Below are positions 59,852 through 64,000 of a stretch of DNA of 64,000 nt, one piece after another. The notes under the pieces were generated by a model that worked only from the letters and a program-made list of their open reading frames with translations, did not search any database and was not told the DNA's origin. The DNA is from UBA822 sp036336795. GTDB lineage: Bacteria; Gemmatimonadota; Gemmatimonadetes; Longimicrobiales; Gaopeijiaceae. The stretch is from the NCBI GenBank assembly GCA_036336795.1, contig JAYZFL010000044.1, forward strand, positions 40,946 to 104,945. The letters are read 5' to 3'. Within the stretch, counting starts at the first letter, position 1. Each line of letters opens with the position of its first letter. A program made the translations under genes and the position numbers.

Positions 59852-61882
59852 GTGGAGGCGGAATCCGTGAAGAAAATTAGGGTTCCTGGTGATAAATCCA
59901 TTACCCAACGGGCCCTGATCGTCGCGTCGATCGCGTCGGGAAAAAGTCGCTTAAAGGGTTTACTCTCGAGCAGTGATCCGCAATCTACGGCGAATGTTCT
60001 CCGTGCGTTGGGTGTTGTTATCGAAGCCCTTCCCGATGATGGAAGTGAACTCCGCATGGCCGGCATCGGACCCGACGGTTTCCGAGATCCACAATGTGTG
60101 CTTGATTTCCAGAATAGCGGGACAGGAGCTCGTTTGATGCTGGGTGTATTGTCCGGGTGCTCAATGGTCACGACCATCACAGGGGACGATTCGTTGAGGA
60201 ATCGCCCGATGGGTCGGGTTACCGATCCCCTCACCAAGATGGGTGCGAGATTTGAGTTCCTTGGAGAGTCGGAGCGGCTACCTATCGAGGTTACGGGTGG
60301 AGGGCTGCGTCCGCTTCAGTACGAGACGCCAATCGCCAGCGCGCAGGTGAAAAGTGCTCTTTTGCTAGCAGCTGTCACGAGCGGCACACTCGCAGTTGTG
60401 TCCGAGCCAAGTAGGTCCCGCGACCATACAGAGAGAATCTTGTCGCTCGCGGGGGTCTCCATGCGATCTTATCAATCCGGTGAGCGTTGGAATGTGGAAC
60501 TACGAGATCCTCCTGATAATCTGCAACCTCTCGATTTGGAAATTCCGGGAGATTTTTCGTCAGCAGCGTTTCTCATTGCTTTGGCCCTCTTGGGTGGTGT
60601 GGATGGGGGTCTGCGAATTGATCGAGTCGGACTGAATCCCACGAGGACTGGCCTGCTTCATGTACTTGCTCGGATGGGCGGGAAAATCGACATGATAATT
60701 ACAGAGAGAGAGGATTCCTGGGGTGAGCCTTTGGGTACTCTCTTTGCAGCTCCGTCCGAGCTTAATGCTACCCAAGTCGATAAACATGAAGTGTCCGGAA
60801 TGATTGACGAATTCCCGGTTCTGGCCATCCTCGCGGCACGGGCGGCGGGGACTACTCGGATCACCGGAGCCTCCGAGCTTCGGGTCAAGGAGTCTGACCG
60901 AATAAGGGTGCTCGTCGAGAATCTACGTAGGATTGGTGTAGAGGCTGAAGAATTAACAGACGGCATGGAAATCGTCGGCACGGATCAGCCACAGATCGGA
61001 CGAGTACGCAGCCATCACGATCATCGGATAGCCATGGCTTTTGGTGTTTTAGGGGCCGTTCCCGGGAATCAGATTGAGGTGGAAGATCCCGCTGTCGCCG
61101 ATGTGAGCTTTCGGGGTTTTTGGGAGCACTTGCGGCGATTGACGATATTGAGCCCAAATGTGGAGCAGAAGAAGCAGGAAAAGAGTAACAGGGTCGGAGC
61201 TGCTGCCGGTTCAGTGATTACTGTGGATGGCCCCGCCGGATCCGGAAAGACGACTACTGCCAGAGAGGTAGCGAAGCGATTGAAGTGTCGTTATCTGGAT
61301 TCCGGCGCTCTCTACCGTGCTGTAACCTTCGCGTTACTCGAAAAAGAAATTCCTCCAGAAGAATGGCCCTCTCTGAGTACAGAGGAATTAAATCGGCTCG
61401 GCTTAAGACTAGAATTGGGAAGTGAAACTCTCGAGGTTTCCCTGCAAGATGCCCGACTCTCCTCGGAACTCCGAACCGTCGACGTGACTCGGCACGTGTC
61501 CCAAGTAGCAGGTCTTTCTGCTGTACGGGAATGGTTGCTTGACGTGCAGCGCGATGCGGCAGAAAAGGGGGGACTCGTCGCGGATGGACGTGATATGGGA
61601 ACGGTTGTCTTCCCGAATGCAGCCGTGAAGGTGTTTCTCGTGGCAGGAATTGAAGAGCGCGCTCGCCGCCGCTTATTGCAAGAATCAGGGAATGAGCCGA
61701 GTCTGAGCGAGATTCGTGCTCAGGCTAAGTTGATCGAACGAAGAGACCGGGCCGACAGTGGTCGAGAGCATGCCCCTCTTCGCTGTCCCGAGGGCGCGCT
61801 AGAGTTGGACACGACTGACCTCACCTTCGAAGGTCAAGTGGCTCTCATCTTGCAGTATGTTAAAGACTTGACGCTTCTGTAG
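59852..61882 (+). CDS. aroA-cmk: EPSP synthase fused to cytidylate kinase
   Basis: This 676-residue fusion starts at GTG 59852. Residues 1-~430 are 3-phosphoshikimate 1-carboxyvinyltransferase: KIRVPGDKSITQRALI, NSGTGARLMLGVLSG, RPMGRVTDPL, KVKSALLLAA-like AQVKSALLLAA, KESDRIRVL and DHRIAMAFGVLG. From ~450 a cytidylate kinase follows: VITVDGPAGSGKTTTAREVAKRL (P-loop), YLDSGALYRAVTFALL and DGRDMGTVVFPNA. In many bacteria aroA, cmk and rpsA are adjacent, and here the first two are one polypeptide, with rpsA next. The protein acts in aromatic synthesis and in CMP/dCMP recycling. A GTG at 59867 is an alternative start. Confidence 0.94.
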   Translation: MEAESVKKIRVPGDKSITQRALIVASIASGKSRLKGLLSSSDPQSTANVLRALGVVIEALPDDGSELRMAGIGPDGFRDPQCVLDFQNSGTGARLMLGVLSGCSMVTTITGDDSLRNRPMGRVTDPLTKMGARFEFLGESERLPIEVTGGGLRPLQYETPIASAQVKSALLLAAVTSGTLAVVSEPSRSRDHTERILSLAGVSMRSYQSGERWNVELRDPPDNLQPLDLEIPGDFSSAAFLIALALLGGVDGGLRIDRVGLNPTRTGLLHVLARMGGKIDMIITEREDSWGEPLGTLFAAPSELNATQVDKHEVSGMIDEFPVLAILAARAAGTTRITGASELRVKESDRIRVLVENLRRIGVEAEELTDGMEIVGTDQPQIGRVRSHHDHRIAMAFGVLGAVPGNQIEVEDPAVADVSFRGFWEHLRRLTILSPNVEQKKQEKSNRVGAAAGSVITVDGPAGSGKTTTAREVAKRLKCRYLDSGALYRAVTFALLEKEIPPEEWPSLSTEELNRLGLRLELGSETLEVSLQDARLSSELRTVDVTRHVSQVAGLSAVREWLLDVQRDAAEKGGLVADGRDMGTVVFPNAAVKVFLVAGIEERARRRLLQESGNEPSLSEIRAQAKLIERRDRADSGREHAPLRCPEGALELDTTDLTFEGQVALILQYVKDLTLL

Positions 61883-62013
61883 GCCTGTTCTAGCTTGAGA
61901 TCTAGGCTCTTACGTCGGGGCCACGAGTACGTTTCAGATCCCCAAACCCGGTCCATGACGTCTTGTGTGTGGGTCCGGCAAGACTGCACCGGCTGATGGT
62001 CGGTGAACAGGTG

Positions 62014-64000
62014 ATGACAGAGAACCCAGATACTCCTACCCCCAGCCCCTCCCCTGAAGCAGAAGCAGAAGCCGACTCTCTGGACAGAGAAGTTGAAATC
62101 GGCATAGAAGAGGTGCCATCGGACGTTTCGGGGTCCGCCCGCGAAACAGCCATTCCCGAAGCGCCGTCTGGCATTTCACCGGAATTGTTTTCCGATCCGT
62201 ACGGAGAAGAAGTGCTTGACCTTTCCGCGGAGGACTTTGAAGTCCTTCTGGCCGAGCATGCAGATGTAATGGGGGACTTCAGGGAAGGAGAGATCGTCAA
62301 CGCGAAGGTTCTTCGGGTGACAGACAAAATGGTCATCCTCGAATTTGGGTTCAAGAGTGAAGGTGCAGTACCTATAGATGAGTTTAAGGACCGGACAGCG
62401 ATTGAACCTGGTCAAGATGTTGAAGTACTCCTCGAAAGCCTTGAAGACGACGATGGAATTGTTGTGTTGTCAAAGAAAAAGGCAGACTTCTTGCGTGTGT
62501 GGGAGAAGATCCGGGAGTGCCATGAGGCCGATGAGCCCGTGGAGGGGATCCTCACCAACAAGATCAAGGGCGGAGTCACCGTTGACATCATGGGAGTGGA
62601 TGCTTTCTTGCCCGGATCTCAGATTGCCCTGCGGAGAGTACCCAACATCGAGGACCTACTTGGGCAGACATTTGAATTCAAGATCATCAAGCTCAACAAG
62701 CGCCGTAGGAATATCGTTGTATCCCGCCGAGTGATACTCGAGGGCGAGCGGGAGAAGAAGCGCGAGATGTTGGTCGTAGAACTTTTGATCGGTCAGATAC
62801 GTGAAGGTATCGTCAAGAATATTACCGATTTTGGTGCCTTCATCGATCTCGGTGGATTAGATGGTCTCCTCCACATCACCGACATGTCATGGGGCCGGGT
62901 TGGCCACCCATCAGAAGTGGTTGGGATCGGGGAAAATCTGGATGTCAAAATCCTAGACATCGATTGGGATCGAGAGCGCATCTCGTTGGGGCTCAAACAA
63001 CTTCTTCCTTATCCGTGGACAGACATCGACAAGAAATATCCCATTGGCTCAAGGGTTCACGGAAAAGTTGTATCAATCACGAATTATGGAGCGTTTATTG
63101 AGATCCAGAAGGGTGTCGAGGGGCTTGTCCACATCTCCGAGATGTCGTGGACACGTAACATTCGTCATCCTTCGAAACTGGTAAACATAGGAGATGAGAT
63201 CGAAGCGGTAGTCCTGAAAGTGGACACAAATGACGAGAAGATCTCATTGGGAATGAAGCAAACCGAGGAAGATCCATGGCTCGCCTTGCCGGAGAAGTAT
63301 CCGACGGGCACGGAGTTGGCGGGCACTGTACGTAATCTCACGTCCTTCGGTGCTTTCGTGGAAATCGAGCCGGGCATTGATGGCCTCGTGCACGTTTCGG
63401 ATATGAGTTGGACTCGCCGAGTGGAACACCCTTCGGAGGTCATTGACAAAGGCGACGAGGTCCAGGTTCTTGTGCTCGACGTAGATGCAGAACAGAAGCG
63501 TATTTCTCTGGGAATCAAGCAGTTGCTGGAAGATCCGTGGCCTGAGATCGTTGGACGTTTTTCGGCTGGAGTCGAACCGCCAGGGTCTGTGGCGAGAATC
63601 CAGGAGAATGGTGTGGTCGTTGACCTGGGTGACGACATTGAGGGCTTTGCGCCGACTTCCCATCTAGGCATCGAAGATGATGATGTGTTGGCCGAATACT
63701 TCCGTCCGGGTGAAGCGTTGGTCCTGAAGATTATTGAGTCGGACGCCGCTAACCGCCGAATCGTACTAGAGGTAATGAACCTCCCTGATCGCAAGGATGT
63801 GCCGGAACCTCCTGCAGAAGCTGAAGCCGGTGATGACGCAGAAGCTGAAGCCGGTGATGACGCAGAAGCTGAAGCCGGTGATGACGCAGAAGCTGAGGCC
63901 GGTGATGACGCAGAAGCTGAAGCCGGTGATGACGCAGAAGCTGACGCCGGTGATGACGCAGAAGCTGTGGCCGGTGATGACGCAGAATCTGAGGCCGGTG
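62014..64000 (+). CDS. rpsA: 30S ribosomal protein S1 (3' end outside window)
   Basis: The frame is open from ATG 62014 (in-frame ATG 61996 is an alternative) to the window end, at least 662 codons. After an acidic N-terminus (~1-90) come six S1 RNA-binding domains; GIVKNITDFGAFIDLGGLDG, GKVVSITNYGAFIEIQKGVE and GTVRNLTSFGAFVEIEPGID are the clearest repeats. S1 helps the ribosome bind mRNA, including messages with weak ribosome sites, which are common here. From ~residue 601 the protein becomes an acidic 8-residue repeat (AEAEAGDD), at least seven full copies, which is not part of the usual S1. The end is not visible. Confidence 0.95.
   Translation, partial: MTENPDTPTPSPSPEAEAEADSLDREVEIGIEEVPSDVSGSARETAIPEAPSGISPELFSDPYGEEVLDLSAEDFEVLLAEHADVMGDFREGEIVNAKVLRVTDKMVILEFGFKSEGAVPIDEFKDRTAIEPGQDVEVLLESLEDDDGIVVLSKKKADFLRVWEKIRECHEADEPVEGILTNKIKGGVTVDIMGVDAFLPGSQIALRRVPNIEDLLGQTFEFKIIKLNKRRRNIVVSRRVILEGEREKKREMLVVELLIGQIREGIVKNITDFGAFIDLGGLDGLLHITDMSWGRVGHPSEVVGIGENLDVKILDIDWDRERISLGLKQLLPYPWTDIDKKYPIGSRVHGKVVSITNYGAFIEIQKGVEGLVHISEMSWTRNIRHPSKLVNIGDEIEAVVLKVDTNDEKISLGMKQTEEDPWLALPEKYPTGTELAGTVRNLTSFGAFVEIEPGIDGLVHVSDMSWTRRVEHPSEVIDKGDEVQVLVLDVDAEQKRISLGIKQLLEDPWPEIVGRFSAGVEPPGSVARIQENGVVVDLGDDIEGFAPTSHLGIEDDDVLAEYFRPGEALVLKIIESDAANRRIVLEVMNLPDRKDVPEPPAEAEAGDDAEAEAGDDAEAEAGDDAEAEAGDDAEAEAGDDAEADAGDDAEAVAGDDAESEAG
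63814..64000 (+). repeat. 24-bp tandem repeat inside rpsA
   Basis: Seven full 24-bp units and part of an eighth run to the window end, each reading GCAGAAGCTGAAGCCGGTGA plus TGAC with a few changes. The first three are identical, and the later ones differ by one or two bases in the middle codons. The units keep frame and encode AEAEAGDD and variants (ADAGDD, AVAGDD, ESEAG). Near-identity at DNA level indicates recent expansion by slippage or unequal recombination. Confidence 0.95.

Overview
The window looks like a chromosome segment of a free-living, Gram-negative, aerobic heterotroph. Evidence for an outer membrane is two TonB-dependent receptors and a further probable outer-membrane protein. 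A tandem pair of very large secreted BNR/sortilin-type proteins, a GlnRS with a YqeY tail, a type III PKS/methyltransferase/flavoprotein cluster and an EPSP synthase-cytidylate kinase fusion next to rpsA would fit Gemmatimonadota, possibly aquatic. That placement is inference from gene content. Most of the window is ordinary, densely packed housekeeping DNA. I see no phage, insertion sequence, CRISPR array or integron.

Layout. 0-3.2 kb: end of NAD kinase, an outer-membrane-like protein, tRNA-Gly and tRNA-Cys, a lipoprotein. 3.4-9.6 kb: membrane proteins, namely an amino-acid permease fused to two UspA domains, a DUF2784 protein, a phytol-kinase-like/DUF92 fusion, and a DUF3311 protein with its sodium:solute symporter. 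9.6-13 kb: GlnRS-YqeY, then a divergent AhpD-family gene with one in-frame TGA exactly at the second active-site cysteine (probable selenoprotein) and an overlapping 53-codon gene. 13-18 kb: histidine degradation (hutU, a bifunctional FTCD with an inserted C2H2 finger, hutI). 18-22 kb: rho, an SRPBCC protein, a zinc-ribbon protein, an aminotransferase. 22-31 kb: two BNR giants, then proline dehydrogenase and an MFS carrier joined by CTGA stop/start overlaps. 31-35 kb: threonine dehydratase diverging from a TonB receptor. 35-40 kb: trxC, argR, then argG-argH behind a promoter carrying tandem ARG-box-like sites, and a convergent DAHP synthase preceded by what looks like a complete Tyr/Phe leader-peptide attenuator. 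40-46 kb: FBP aldolase, rpiA-rpe, a PIG-L deacetylase, a TIGR01777 protein, trmH, tRNA-Leu. 46-49.3 kb: a three-gene type III PKS operon. 49.8-59.8 kb: an unassigned PLP enzyme, a serine hydrolase, nadA-nadC, a Tat-exported class V aminotransferase, a second TonB receptor, RNase Z. 59.8-64 kb: the aroA-cmk fusion and rpsA, whose reading frame continues past the window end through a 24-bp tandem repeat.

Metabolically the window is dominated by amino-acid use (histidine, proline, threonine), arginine and aromatic biosynthesis with visible regulatory DNA, NAD(P) synthesis, and sugar-phosphate steps. The least ordinary items are the TGA-containing AhpD-like gene, the aromatic attenuator, the kinase-kinase fusion for isoprenoid-alcohol salvage, the zinc finger in FTCD, several apparent CTG starts and the repeat tail of S1.
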